Below the pieces are notes generated by a model. It had not been told where the DNA came from. It did not search any database and saw only the letters and a program-made list of their open reading frames with translations. Source: Suillus spraguei (Eukaryota > Basidiomycota > Agaricomycetes > Boletales > Suillaceae). From it: a stretch of DNA of 23,780 bases. Within the stretch, counting starts at the first letter, position 1, and the number at the start of each line of letters is the position of its first letter. The position numbers and the translations under genes were made by a program. Below are positions 8,190 to 18,700 of the stretch, piece after piece. The stretch spans positions 1-23,780 of the forward strand of contig JABCPU010000854.1 of the NCBI GenBank assembly GCA_016800925.1. The letters are read 5' to 3'.

Positions 8190-9225
8190 AGACCTTAGCC
8201 TGGCCAGTGTGGTTATCACAACAGAATCAAAATCTGTTTCTCTTGGACTACGCAGGTTCGAAGCCTGCTGAACTACAATTTTGCTTCTATCGGAACATTC
8301 ATTCGTGGCTGGATTCTTTAGAAGTTTATTGTAACTGGTCTCAGCCAGGTGCTTACCGCAACAGAATCAAAGTCTGTTTCTCTTAGACTGTGCAGGTTTG
8401 AAACCTGCCGACGACAAGGCTTTTTCTATCGGAACACACCTTGACATTCACTCATGGATGGTTTTTTTAGAAGTTCATCGTAACTCGTCTTAACCAGGTG
8501 GATGCCACAATAGATTTAAGATCTGGACTGTGCAGGTTCCAAACCTGCCGATGACAAGGTTTTTTCTATCGGAACATACCTTGACATTCACTCATGGACG
8601 GTGTCTTTGGAAGTTCATCGTCACTGGTCTTAGCCAGATGGTTGCTACTACAACAGAATAAAAATCTGTTTCTCTTGGACTGTGCAGGATCGAAACCTGC
8701 TGATGCCGAGGTTTCTTTCTACCGGAACGTACATTTATATTCACTCATCGATAGTATCCTTAGAAGTTCACCGCAACGGCCAGGTTGTTGGTACAACAGA
8801 ATCAAAATCTGTTTCTCTTGGACCGCGCAGGTTTCAAACCTGCCGACGACGAGGTATTTTTCTATCGGAAACATGCCTTGATATTTACTCATGGGTGGTT
8901 TCTTTACAAGTTCATCGTAACTAGGTTTGGCCATGTGGTTGCTACAACAGAATCAAAATCTGTTTCTCTTGGACTGTGCAAGTTTGAAACCTGCCGATGC
9001 CGAGGTTTTTTTCTATCGGAAACATGCCTTGATATTTACTCATGGGTGGCTTCTTTCCAGGTTCATCGTAACTGGGTTTGGCCATGTGGTTGCTACAACA
9101 GAATCAAAATCTGTCTATCTTGGACCGTGTAGGTTCGAAACCTGCCGAGAATAACATTTTTTTCCAAGCAGACACCTTGTCAGTCGTGGATAGTTTCCTT
9201 TAAGGTTCATCTTAACTGGCTGTGA
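8190..9225 (+). repeat. Tandem array of seven tRNA-Ser-like repeats
   Basis: Seven head-to-tail copies of a 140-152 base unit. Each holds a tRNA-like stretch: a box A-like D arm (TAGCCAGGTGG or TTGGCCATGTGG); a 5-base anticodon stem ACAGA/TCTGT around loop ATCAAAA; a 14-base variable region; and a T arm GCAGG-TTCGAAA-CCTGC. Box B cores start at 8255, 8395, 8535, 8687, 8830, 8981 and 9132; units 1 and 7 keep GGTTCGA, and the others have one or two changes. About 12-20 bases later most units have a run of 5-7 T, as in Pol III terminators. Unit 3 lacks part of the anticodon arm. The long variable region and T arm are most like serine tRNA, but the acceptor stem does not pair well and the loop would read CAA, so these are not ordinary tRNA genes. 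The other roughly 75 bases of each unit (CTATCGGAACATGCCTTGA and so on) are also conserved. Confidence 0.8.
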
Positions 9226-9296
9226 AAATTGTTGTTGCATCATTAGTATTCACTCCATGGCGAGTCGTACCTTCGGACACGCGTTCGAAACACTAA

Positions 9297-9623
9297 TTAT
9301 ATATTGGGTGTCGTGAGTTGTGAGGCTGCCGCTAGTTCCTCTTCGGGCTTAGTCAATTCCATATTTGATGTATTGGTGTCTGTAGACGTGTCTGCTATAT
9401 CAGGCGCTGATCTGTGGACCACTGCACAGAGTATCTGCAGTGATTTTAGAATGCGCTCGCGATCAAGAAGAACTTTGCAGGCAGAGAGACCCATTAGTAT
9501 TTTGAACAATCTTTGCTGTCGGGGCACATATGAAGGTATGTCCAAATCATTGGAATCACTTTTCACTGTGACCAAGGTGGAACATCTGCCTGAGCCAAAC
9601 TTTGTAGATCTGGAAGCCATCAT
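9297..9623 (-). CDS. Unidentified ORF (low support)
   Basis: A 108-codon minus-strand frame reading MMASRSTKFGSGRCSTL at its start, with a helix-like middle (RLFKILMGLSACKVLLDRER) and an acidic tail (ADTSTDTNTS). It ends at 9297. The plus strand is also open over 9304-9663 (119 codons), so one of the two is a shadow and I cannot decide which. No motif, TATA box or convincing splice signal ties it to a neighbour. It lies between the tRNA-like array and the right inverted-repeat arm. Confidence 0.2.
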   Translation of the reverse strand: MMASRSTKFGSGRCSTLVTVKSDSNDLDIPSYVPRQQRLFKILMGLSACKVLLDRERILKSLQILCAVVHRSAPDIADTSTDTNTSNMELTKPEEELAAASQLTTPNI

Positions 9624-9785
9624 TGCGTCTTGGCATGGTTTATGCTTTGCAGGTACAAAATAATGCTATGTTCTTCATCGTCTGTTTTCACAAGATATAT
9701 TTCTTGCAGCTGAAGCTCCTAGCCTGCACAGGCATTAAATAACTGAAGGTCAATAAATTTTAAACCCCCCGAACAGTCGCACAAG

Positions 9786-9870
9786 GTGTTCGGAGGCCAA
9801 TGGAAACTATTTACCTTACTGACAAGGTTCTGAGAAGTAGAAGCCTTGGAAGTAGAGCACGGTGGTCTGG
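9786..9870 (-). repeat. Inverted repeat, right arm
   Basis: Reverse-complement partner of 7525-7608, ending just before the left edge of duplicated unit B (about 9940). In this arm the ATG seen in the left arm is changed to a TAG on the equivalent strand, so it is not under coding constraint here. Confidence 0.8.
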
Positions 9871-10538
9871 CTTTTAATAATATTTGGTCGTTGCTGTACC
9901 CGTTCGTCGCTAATGAATTGAAAAGGCATGTCCTCATTATTGTTTGGGGCACCGTTCAATTGTTTATGCATGCACAAGTCAATGGGCATCTGTACTTGAA
10001 CTTGAAGATGCAAATGGGGGAAGTTATGCTACCAGCTAATATTGAACTACTTTAACGTGAACTTCTTGTGATGTAGACGACATGGCCAAGGTTTCTTGAG
10101 GAGCAGCGCAAATCAGAACTACCTGTGACACCATGAGCGGCCGTTTGTCGGACCATGCGGACGGTGCAGACAGATGGGACAGACCGGACGAACAAAATAG
10201 GCCTGACGGATAGAACAGAAAAATACTAAAAGAGCACTAGTTAAACGCGAGTTATGGATACAGAGCAGTGTGTAGGTCGACTACACAGCTAACGTGATAC
10301 CACCTGTACGAGAGAAAAAGCGAAGTTTGACTAAAAACACCAATTAATGGGAACTTAAAGCACAGCGTAACTGAAGTATTCGAATCCAAGAGATGCGAGT
10401 TGTCCATGTCCAAGTCTTGCCTAAATCCACTATTAACTCCATGACAGTCTACCCACGTCAAATCGTGCACCTCTTCCCTTCCGACCTTTCATTCTCGTTT
10501 GACAATTCATCACATTGATTAAAAACCCTTGAAGCAGC

Positions 10539-11004
10539 TTATGTGGCTGCAACAATCGGGAACTCTTCACTGAAGTTCCCAGAGTCGCCGAATACTGAAT
10601 TAACCGTTAACTTTCTGAGCTGGGTTAAGATAGCGTGACACAGGACACTCACATACGATCATGTACTCGCCAGGGACGGTGTCGTCAGGGACCGTAACTT
10701 TAGTTTGACCACTAGAAAGCTCAAATCCAGACGCGATTGGATTCGTTCCCATCCTATCTTCCTGGCGAAGGTATATTTCGCCAATAGGGTTGCTCACTCG
10801 AGCAGGTTTCGAGGACGTATCCCAGGTGACAAGGAATGTCCCTCCGACAGTCCATTTGGAGGCAGAAGTAGGGGAGGTGATTTGGGGTACCCAGATATCA
10901 CGCTGCATCACAGCAGAAACTGGCGCACATAATGCGCACGAGAGAAGCGTAAGAAGCATGAAACATGAAGTGACAAAAGCACGGGGTGAAGCGTTGATAA
11001 ACAT
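10539..11004 (-). CDS. Small secreted Kre9/Knh1-like protein, copy 2
   Basis: Two exons (11004-10653 and 10594-10539) around a 58-base intron at the same site as in copies 1 and 3; 135 residues. Signal peptide about residues 1-26, then one Kre9/Knh1-type Ig-like domain ending YMIVLFGDSGNFSEEFPI and VAAT, with TAA as stop. It differs from copies 1 and 3 in the middle: ARVSNPIGEIYLRQEDRMGT, where both others read QVTNPIGQIYLRQGDATQSN. Its C-terminal exon is identical in protein to copy 1. No Ser/Thr-rich tail or GPI signal follows. Unspliced, the frame stops at 10600 inside the intron. Open frame, intact splice sites and intact promoter all suggest a working gene. Confidence 0.88.
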
Positions 11005-11069
11005 GATTAATCGTGAAGATTTCGTTAAACTGGAGGAAAGTGACTGAGAGGATAGGTTGGTGGACTTTA

Positions 11070-11077
11070 CTTATATA
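11070..11077 (-). promoter_or_regulatory. TATA box of Kre9-like copy 2
   Basis: TATATAAG on the minus strand, 66 bases upstream of the ATG at 11004, in the same conserved block as in the other copies. Confidence 0.7.
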
Positions 11078-11349
11078 CTGCCAGGCTCCAGCACAGCTAA
11101 CCGCATGAGTACCATAATGAGTGTTAGCTTTTGTCGGCGTTCCGTCATTTAGTTACTCGGTGAAAACGCCGCCGGATCTCCAATATTGAGGCTGGCAATA
11201 ATCTGTAATTTTATGTATGAGCTGGATCATGATGCGCAATAGATGATGATGCAAAACTTGCGAGACTCGGGTTTGTGACAGCCGCATTTTATGATAATCG
11301 GATCACGGCTCCCGGACTAGTTGATCAATGAACTGCTTACTTTCGCAGA

Positions 11350-11586
11350 TTGGTTCAACATAATTCCCATAGATTTCCACGCTTTCCCCCGAACCCAATT
11401 TCTGCAGCTGCGCTACCCATGATCATAAGTTATCTTCATGAGTGCGACTTTCCCTCCAACGGAATCGGATCCGAGGAGCTTTTCACTGATTGTGTTGCCA
11501 CTACCCGCCATCGATGGGTCACCATGGCAGATCTTTGGCTGTCAATTTCACAGTACCATGCATATCTGAAAATACGCGACGTATGA
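11350..11586 (+). CDS. Unidentified 78-codon ORF in a segment unique to unit B
   Basis: Open frame starting MVQHNSHRFPRFPPNPISAA, then PMIISYLHECDFPSNGIGSE and TRHRWVTMADLWLSIS, ending at TGA 11584-11586. A GTATGA donor overlaps the last codons (from 11580), so the frame could continue after an intron. The composition looks coding, but I recognise no family. The segment is absent at the matching place in unit A (about 5607-5680) and the third unit ends before it. It may be a fragment of a gene inserted or deleted since the duplication. Confidence 0.3.
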   Translation: MVQHNSHRFPRFPPNPISAAALPMIISYLHECDFPSNGIGSEELFTDCVATTRHRWVTMADLWLSISQYHAYLKIRDV

Positions 11587-12195
11587 CGGTCTGCGTTCAA
11601 TGTTGAGCGTTTTTTTTTTCAAAAAGTTATATACTCACCAGCAGCCCAGGATCACCTTTCGCTTCCAGCTCCTTTCATAACGATAGATAAGATCTGATTT
11701 TGTTCCCTTCATTCCTTTTGTTAAAATATTTGAATGCGCGAAGTGTCCCAGACTGGCTCCTTGTCCAGACGCCCACAATCGTGGTATGCATTTCTCTATA
11801 CAATTTCTACACGTGTATGTTTACGGGTAATCTTGGTACATTGTCGAGAAATCTTTCAATTTCTTCGCATTTCCCTGGAGTAGTAATCTCTATCGTTGTG
11901 CTGTATATACGTCATTGGTGCTCGAAGGGTATTGGAACGTTACTAACTTATCTACCGTGACCGTTATGATCCTACTCTTCAATATGAGTTAGCGTTTGCT
12001 CTGCTAGGATACGCGATTCCGGGCGGTAAGGTGGCTGTGACTACACGTAAGTGAGGATGTCTCGCGTAGTATCACCATGACAAGTTTATGGCACAGCATA
12101 TGCTTCCTGCCGGTTGTAATCCGAGTTGTCCAGTCGCCAGTTTTCTTGAAGACCCCACTCATGCACAACGCGCAGGAAGTATGGCTCAACCTCTC

Positions 12196-13476
12196 CTAGC
12201 CTCTAGGTATCCCTCGTGGCAAGGTTGTTCCTCGACCTACAGATGATCCAGGTCTTGTTCCACTGCCTGAACTTCCGACATTTCCAGTGGCGCTAGTTGA
12301 TCGACTTCGAGGGATCCCCGATCCGGCACTCATGGAGGCTAGTGTTTTATATGCAAAAATTAGAATACGGACGTGACCCAGTTGTCGTATTGTCATACCT
12401 GCACGAGGAATGCCTTTGGTACCTCTTGCAGCTGCCGATTTTGCTGTTGCTCTTGTCCCGCGAACGCCTCGGACTCCACTTGACACGCCGGTGCCTCTAC
12501 CACGGGGAGCTTTTGCGGCTGCAACTTCACGTCGTGCACGTTCTTCTGCTTCGTGGCGAGCAGCTTCCTCCGCAGCCGCGCACGCACGCGCTTCTGCTTC
12601 CCTCCGTTCCGCCTCTTCCCGCTCAAGGCGTTCCTTTTCTAGTCGAGCCTGTTTGAGAGCCTCCTGTCGTTCTTGCTGAAGTAACTCCTCGTCCTTGCAT
12701 TAAACGTTATCAGCCACGAAGAGATCCGAGAATCAGATAACTGTGAGAAAACCGCATCGCAAGCTGAACTATGGCATAGGGAGATACAAGGAAATGAAAT
12801 GGCCAAACGGAATACAGCTTACAGCCTCTGCGCCTTGCCATTGTTCATCGAAAATCAGCTTAGCCACATCTTCTGACTTTGCAAGCATGTTGACATATTT
12901 ATCTAAAAGTGCATCTGTCTGTGCGAGTTGAGTTGCCACTTGCTGCACGAGCGAATCAACACAGACAAGACATGATAATCATTAAGTGATTTCATGCTCA
13001 GCAGTAGTACACACCTCAGTTGCAGTCTGAGTGGACCGCAACGCGTCATTGAATAATGCAAAAGACGCGTTCAGCTTCTTAAGAACGTAGAGATCGCTCT
13101 GAAGCTTGTCTTCCCGTGCCTTTGCAGCAGCAAGCCTTCCTATCACAGTTGTATTGACATCGTTTTCAGAGTCCTCATCGTTTTCTTCTTCATATTCATC
13201 GTCCTCTAATATCCTGCTTTGATCAGGCGAGAATGTCTGTGATTGTGATGCTGTAGCAGTTGGTGCTAGTAGACTGAAACGTGGCCTATCGTGAAAATGA
13301 AAATTTTCCGTGTCTTTATCTGAAAGTGAGAGCTCTGAGAGGGAAAGATCGGCACCGCCAGGGCCCGTATGAGAAAGTGAGTCGAATGGTTCGGGTGATG
13401 GCAGGGACCCGGCCAACAGTTGTGAATCGCTAGCGTCCGGAAGCAAGGACGATGGGGTGGAAGGTAACCAAGACAT
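12196..13476 (-). CDS. DUO1: DASH complex subunit Duo1, intact copy
   Basis: Duo1 is a subunit of the fungal DASH/Dam1 complex, which couples kinetochores to spindle microtubules. Four exons (13476-13015, 12942-12823, 12693-12399, 12338-12196) give 339 residues; all three introns (72, 129 and 60 bases) are GT-AG. After an acidic N-terminus (ILEDDEYEEENDEDSEND), residues about 120-200 hold the Duo1 core: REDKLQSDLYVLKKLNASFA, then QTDALLDKYVNMLAKSEDVA and KLIFDEQWQGAEADEELL. The WQGA motif is the family's hallmark. Residues about 200-255 are a Glu/Arg-rich probable coiled coil. The tail is rich in RG and basic residues (GRGTGVSSGVRGVRGTRA), which could contact microtubules. This is the only complete DUO1 of the copies here, so it is probably the functional one. 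The start ATG is supported by the aligned upstream sequence of copy 1. Confidence 0.88.
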
Positions 13477-13937
13477 CTTGTGGCAGTTAACAACAGTTCA
13501 GTCGACCGTGACAAATCAGTGATGGAAGCGATCGACGACCCACGACGCACCGCGATCGACTTTATCAACACAGGTGTAGTGCTTGCACTTCTGTACTTTA
13601 ATAACTCTGAATGAAAATCGATAGATGGTAAGGGATACAGAGCAGTTTTTACGTCGACTATACAGCTAACGTACACCAACCTGTACGACAAAAAAAGCCA
13701 AGTTTGACTAAAAGAACACAGTTATGTAATGCGAATCTAAAGTACAGCGTAACTGAAGTGTTCGAATCGAAGAAGTCCAATGAGATGCCAGTTGTCCATG
13801 TCCAAGTTCATTGCCTAAGTCCATTATTGACTCCATAACAGTCCGCCCACCATCAAATCGTACACCTCTCGCCTTCTGATTTCTCATGATTTCTCGTTTG
13901 ACATTTTATCACATCGATAGAAAATTCTGCACGCAGC

Positions 13938-14403
13938 TCATAGAGCTGCGACAATCGGGAACTTTCCACTCCAGTTCCCAGAGTCGCCGAACACTGAATT
14001 AACCGTTAGCTTTTTGAACTGGGCTAAGATAGCGTGACACAGGATACTCACATACGATCATGTACTCCCCAGGGTTGGTGTCTTCAGGGATCGTAACATT
14101 AGTTTGACCACTGGAAAGCTCAAATCCGGACGCGATGGGATTTGATTGGGTTGCATCACCCTGGCGAAGGTATATCTGGCCAATAGGGTTGGTCACCTGG
14201 GAGGGTTCTGAGGATGTATCCCAGGTGACAAGGAATGTCTCTCCGACAGTCCACTTGGAGGCAGATGTAGGGGAGATGATTGTGGGTACCCAGACATCAC
14301 GCTGCATCACAGCAGAAACAGGTGCACATAATGCGCATGAGAGAAACGTAAGAAGCATAAAGCATGAAGTAAGAAGAGCACGGGGTGAAGCGTTGATAAA
14401 CAT
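13938..14403 (-). CDS. Small secreted Kre9/Knh1-like protein, copy 3
   Basis: Two exons (14403-14052 and 13993-13938) around a 58-base intron; 135 residues. Same plan as copies 1 and 2: signal peptide about residues 1-26, then a single Kre9/Knh1-type Ig-like domain. The middle matches copy 1 (QVTNPIGQIYLRQGDATQSN), while the C-terminal exon is the most different of the three: FGDSGNWSGKFPI then VAAL, where copies 1 and 2 have FGDSGNFSEEFPI and VAAT. Two blocks differ near the front (VWVPTIISPTSAS and TVGETFLVTWD). The frame and splice sites are intact, so it is probably expressed. Confidence 0.87.
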
Positions 14404-14472
14404 GATTAATCGTGAAGACTTCGTAAAAGTGATTGAGAGGATGACCTGAAATGTTTAGGTTGGTGGACTTTA

Positions 14473-14480
14473 CTTATATA
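14473..14480 (-). promoter_or_regulatory. TATA box of Kre9-like copy 3
   Basis: TATATAAG on the minus strand, 70 bases upstream of the ATG at 14403. The flanking sequence matches copies 1 and 2 apart from a short gap (GGCTCC absent) a few bases upstream. Confidence 0.7.
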
Positions 14481-15065
14481 CTGCCAGCACAGCTGACCGC
14501 ATGAGTGCCACGATGTTAGTTTTTGTCAGCGTAGCGGTTACTTGCCGAAAAGGACTATCGAACTTGGGCCGCCGAATCGCCACTAAGCAGTGCTGACCGT
14601 AATGTTCCGTACTGCTGGGCAGTATTAACTTCGCAGCCAATAGCCGAGCCACAAGATCTGAGACATAGGCGAACAAGGCCACCGGTAGTACCCAGCCTCG
14701 GCGTCATCATGACGAGCTGATTTTAGATTTGATCCTTGAGTCTGTCATAGACTTGCTCAAGTGCTGAAGGCACTATCTTCGAAAAGACTTACGACAGCCT
14801 GAATTAAAGGAGGATACTAAACGTGGAGCGAACTCGCATCCGTCGGGTATCAATATACTGGATCCGACGACTGTGATATTCAATATGATCGCTATTACTG
14901 AGGCTGGCAATAATCTGTGATCATATGTATCAGCTGGATATGCATACGTGATGTAGTACAATAGATGATGTCAAGCTTGAGAGACTTGGGTTTCGTACAG
15001 CCTCGATATAATATCGGATCATGGCTCCATCGGTCAACGAACTGCTTACTTTCATGACCGTCTAG

Positions 15066-15713
15066 CCTAGACTGCGTCCGACTTGGTCGCTAATAAGTAC
15101 TTGTAGTATGAAAGTACAGGCCTGGCGGCCTTTTGAATACCCGGTCAAAGTGCTATAGTACCTGAATGATTCCAGAGCTTGAGGCTGACCCGCTGGCACG
15201 AATCATTCTCCAATATGATTAATTAGGCCAGTCATATAATCAGAGCTTCTGTGGTGCCGGGGACTCGGACCAACAAGGGACAGGCTATCACCGCGATAAC
15301 AATCATGAAGTGTGTGGAAAAATCAGCCTCAAGGGCGAAGTTGTTGGGGCCCGTGAACCCGGTGCTCGGCAGTTGAATGAGAGTTCAAAACGATGTGGCA
15401 CCCATGACCCACTTTGTTCTGTCACGTGATGGAGTCCGTAATAACAATATTTATTTATGCAAGTCGTAGTTGAGTACCTTATCGTGAAAGAAGGAGCGAT
15501 AAGCTTAACCCTGACCATATGTAAGGGCTAGAAGCTCGAGCCGTACGAAATATCAGACCTGAGTTGTACCAAAGGGTGAGTGAATGAGGGCACCTAATCA
15601 TGTGGTCGGTGGCTGTGTACGTTTTAGCATGATGAGGCATCACTTGTACTCGACTCGTTTACAAGCATCAAAAAGATTCTCTCCCAGTATCAGGAAGGCC
15701 TCTACTCTGTACC
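15066..15713. promoter_or_regulatory. Intergenic region upstream of DBP10
   Basis: About 650 bases between the end of the duplicated block and DBP10. A palindromic E-box TCACGTGA lies at 15422-15429, some 290 bases before the DBP10 ATG; the same octamer sits in the promoter shared by the transglycosylase and TyrRS genes. No TATA box is obvious close to the gene, and no ORF here has support. Confidence 0.4.
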
Positions 15714-18700
15714 ATGGCATCACGAAAAAGGAACAGAGTTATTGAGGAGGAAGAGGAAACAGAATCAGACTTTTCGCTAGTTCAACCCGCTTCCGACGAC
15801 GAATTCGATGTGGACATTTCTGGTGCTCTCACAGGCAAGAGACCAAGAAAAGACGTTCCAATCGAAAATTACCCGAGTGACGACGATGGAATCGAAGAGT
15901 TGATCCACGAGTCTATTGCGAAGCGAAATATGAAAGGCGGTACTGAGATGCTCAAGAAGATTAAGAGTAAAGGGAAAAGTAAGGGTGAAATCGGAGGGGG
16001 AAGCTTCCAAAGCATGGGTATGTGCTCCTATTCAATGAAGATCGTGCGTTGATGGGCCTCTTCAGGTCTACACCCGTCACTGCTGCGTTCATTGACATTC
16101 CAGGGGTATCGCACACCCACACCTATACAACGTGCATCCATCCCTGCCCTTCTTGCATCTCCACCACGGGATCTAGTCGGAATGGCCCGAACTGGTTCGG
16201 GAAAGACTCTTGCGTACATGGTACCTTTAGTGCAGCGTCTTGGTGGCAGACATTCACATACCTTTGGAGCTCGCGCAATAATCCTAGTACCAGCACGAGA
16301 GCTTGCCACTCAAGTTGTCAAAGTTGGGAAGGCGCTTGTCCGAGGTTGGACGAACGATGCTGCGCAGCATGCAGGTGATGACGTTGAAGATTCTTCAAAC
16401 AAAAAAGGCGAAAGCTTACGCTGGAGCCTGATCGTGGGCGGAGAGGGCCTGGATGAGCAGTTTGAAATGATCAGTAATAATCCAGATATGTATGTGCATT
16501 TCATGCATGCGGGTATTGTCTGATGTCATTCTCGGTTTAGCATCATCGCAACTCCTGGTCGTCTCCTCCACCTAATTGTTGAGATGTCGCTTTCCTTGTC
16601 TTCCGTTCAATATGTTGTTTTTGATGAGGCGGATCGTCTTTTTGAGCTTGGTTTTGCTACTGCACTTACAGAGATCCTTGCTCGCCTTCCTGTATCTCGT
16701 CAGACGCTGCTTTTTTCCGCGACGCTGCCGAAATCGCTTGTCGAATTTGCCAAAGCAGGTCTGTCCGACCCTAAACTTGTGCGACTAGACGCAGAGTCCA
16801 AAATCAGCTCTGATCTACGAATGGCATTTTTTTCTGTCAAACAAGCGGAGAAAGATGCATCTCTATTGGCACTCCTCCGGGATGTTATCAAAGTCCCCTA
16901 TGGAAGCACCGAATCATTCAAGGAAGATGACACCCAGTCCTCGGGTAAACACAAAAAGGGGAAGTTCAAGGCCAGACACCCAACCCATAGTGCGCCTCAT
17001 CAAACACTTGTGTTCGCAGCTACAAAACACCACGTCGAATACCTCTCTGTGCTTCTCACCGCAGCTGGCTACGCTGTCTCTGCTCTTTACGGCTCACTGA
17101 CCCAATCTGCTCGGACATACCAAATGAATCAGTTCTTGGCGCAAAAGACCAGCATATTGGTTGTCACGGACGTTGCAGCCCGTGGTCTCGATATACCAGT
17201 TCTTGAAAATGTGGTAAACTACGATTTCCCTGTCGGTGCAAGGATATTCATTCACCGCGTGGGTCGCACGGCTAGAGCTGGAAGAAAGGGTTGGGCATGG
17301 AGTCTCGTCGCTCATGGCGAGTTGCCATATCTCTGCGACCTGCAACTCTTTCTTGGTCGGTCGTTGATTACTTCGTCTTCATCCATTCCCGCATCGGCTA
17401 CGACGTCGGAGGAGCCTTACACTCAATCGTTACTCTTTGCACCATTTCCACGAGATCTAATGGATTCAGAAGTCGAGTATGTTCGCACACTAGACGAGTC
17501 ACAAAATACGCTGCCAACCCTGCGTGCAGTCATGGGACGTGGGCACGCAATGTATGAGCGAAGTCGTGGAAAGGCCAGCCCGGCGAGTTATCGACGTGCG
17601 AAGGAGCTTGGACGTAGCGGACAGGAAGGTGTCGTACATCCCGTCCTCAAGTTGATGCAGGACGGCGATAACGGAAAAGAAGACACCAGAGAAATGGAGG
17701 AGAAGCGTGTCGCCATTGTCCGTGCGGTCAGCGCATTTAAGCCTGCCGAGACGGTGTTCGAGGTTGGTACTCGTGGAAAAGCGGCGACTGCTAATGCTAC
17801 GCTTATGAAAGAACGGAGGAAGACGCTTGCAAAGGCAGTAGAGCGTGCAGGAAATTCAGGGCCCAGCTCTTCTGTTGTTATCGAAGCAGACCAAGGCGGT
17901 GACGATGGTCTTGGCGAAGCGGGAGGTGACGTGGAAATGGCGGATGAGGAAGATATTGCGGTTCGTCTCCTCAAGACTAGAAGAGTCGATACTGATTTTC
18001 TACAGGCTGTTTTCCATGTCTCTAACAAGAAGAGCAATAACTTCCGCGATGAGGAGTATTACATGTCCCACTATCAAAAAAATGCTATGACTGAAAAAGG
18101 GTTTGTATATTTCGTTAATTCCTGATCGTCCACACTGAAATATATATAATATTTTCCTAGCTACTCGCTCACAGATGGTGCTTCTTCCTTTGCCGCTCAA
18201 GCCCAGGGTGCCATCCTCGACCTTGCAGGAGACGAGGATACCATCGGTGCGCGCCAACGGCACCAGAACAAGCTGTCATGGGACAAAAAGAAGAAGAAAT
18301 TTGTCAAAGGGGGCGGAATTGGCTCCGACAACATGAAACTTCTGCGAACGGAGAATGGCACTCAATTGCCTGCTACATATAAAAGTGGCCGGTTTGACGA
18401 CTGGAAGAAAAAAGCAAGGGTATCGCTGCCAAAGATTGGAGAAAGGGAGATGGAAAGGAGAGGTGCTGGTGCGATTGGGCCCGGAGGGAGGAGATGGAAA
18501 CACAACAAGGTCACGGAGGCTAAACCATTGGACAAGCTCAGCAATGATTACGAGCGCAAGTCGAGGCAGCTCAAGAAGAAAGAAGAGGGTTTCGCAGCGG
18601 AAGCAGGCGAGCCAAAACCAAAAGGTCCCGGTAGAGCGAAAAAGATCAGAAGTGGTGGGCGCTTTGGAGGGAAATCGGTGGCGAGAGTCAAGACCGAGAT

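Larger units (their letters stand above)
9940..13625. repeat. Duplicated unit B (Kre9-like copy 2 + intact DUO1)
   Basis: Direct partner of unit A (about 3880-7430), about 3.7 kb, same gene order and orientation. It differs by an extra segment of roughly 300 bases (about 11345-11720) between the Kre9-like promoter region and the DUO1 3' flank, and by keeping the DUO1 sequence that unit A has lost. Bases 10080-10240, left of the Kre9-like downstream flank, do not match unit A either. Confidence 0.8.
13626..15065. repeat. Partial duplicated unit C (Kre9-like copy 3 only)
   Basis: A third copy of the Kre9-like gene with its downstream flank (starting GATACAGAGCAG, as near 10258) and upstream region (to about 15060, ending near CGAACTGCTTACTTTC, as near 11330-11346). 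It starts directly where unit B's DUO1 upstream region ends, with no spacer, and carries no DUO1. Confidence 0.75.

Noticed and set aside
8594..9154. Several overlapping open frames in the repeat array (for example VVGTTESKSVSLG and KPADAEVFFYRKHALIFTHG)
   Set aside because: They arise because the tandem unit is open in several frames. The conserved features are tRNA-like and non-coding, and the frames drift between units as unit length changes.
8190..9225. Functional tRNA-Leu(CAA) genes
   Set aside because: The loop ATCAAAA would read CAA, but no unit gives a paired 7-base acceptor stem, and box A is one base short of a normal D arm. Called tRNA-like only.
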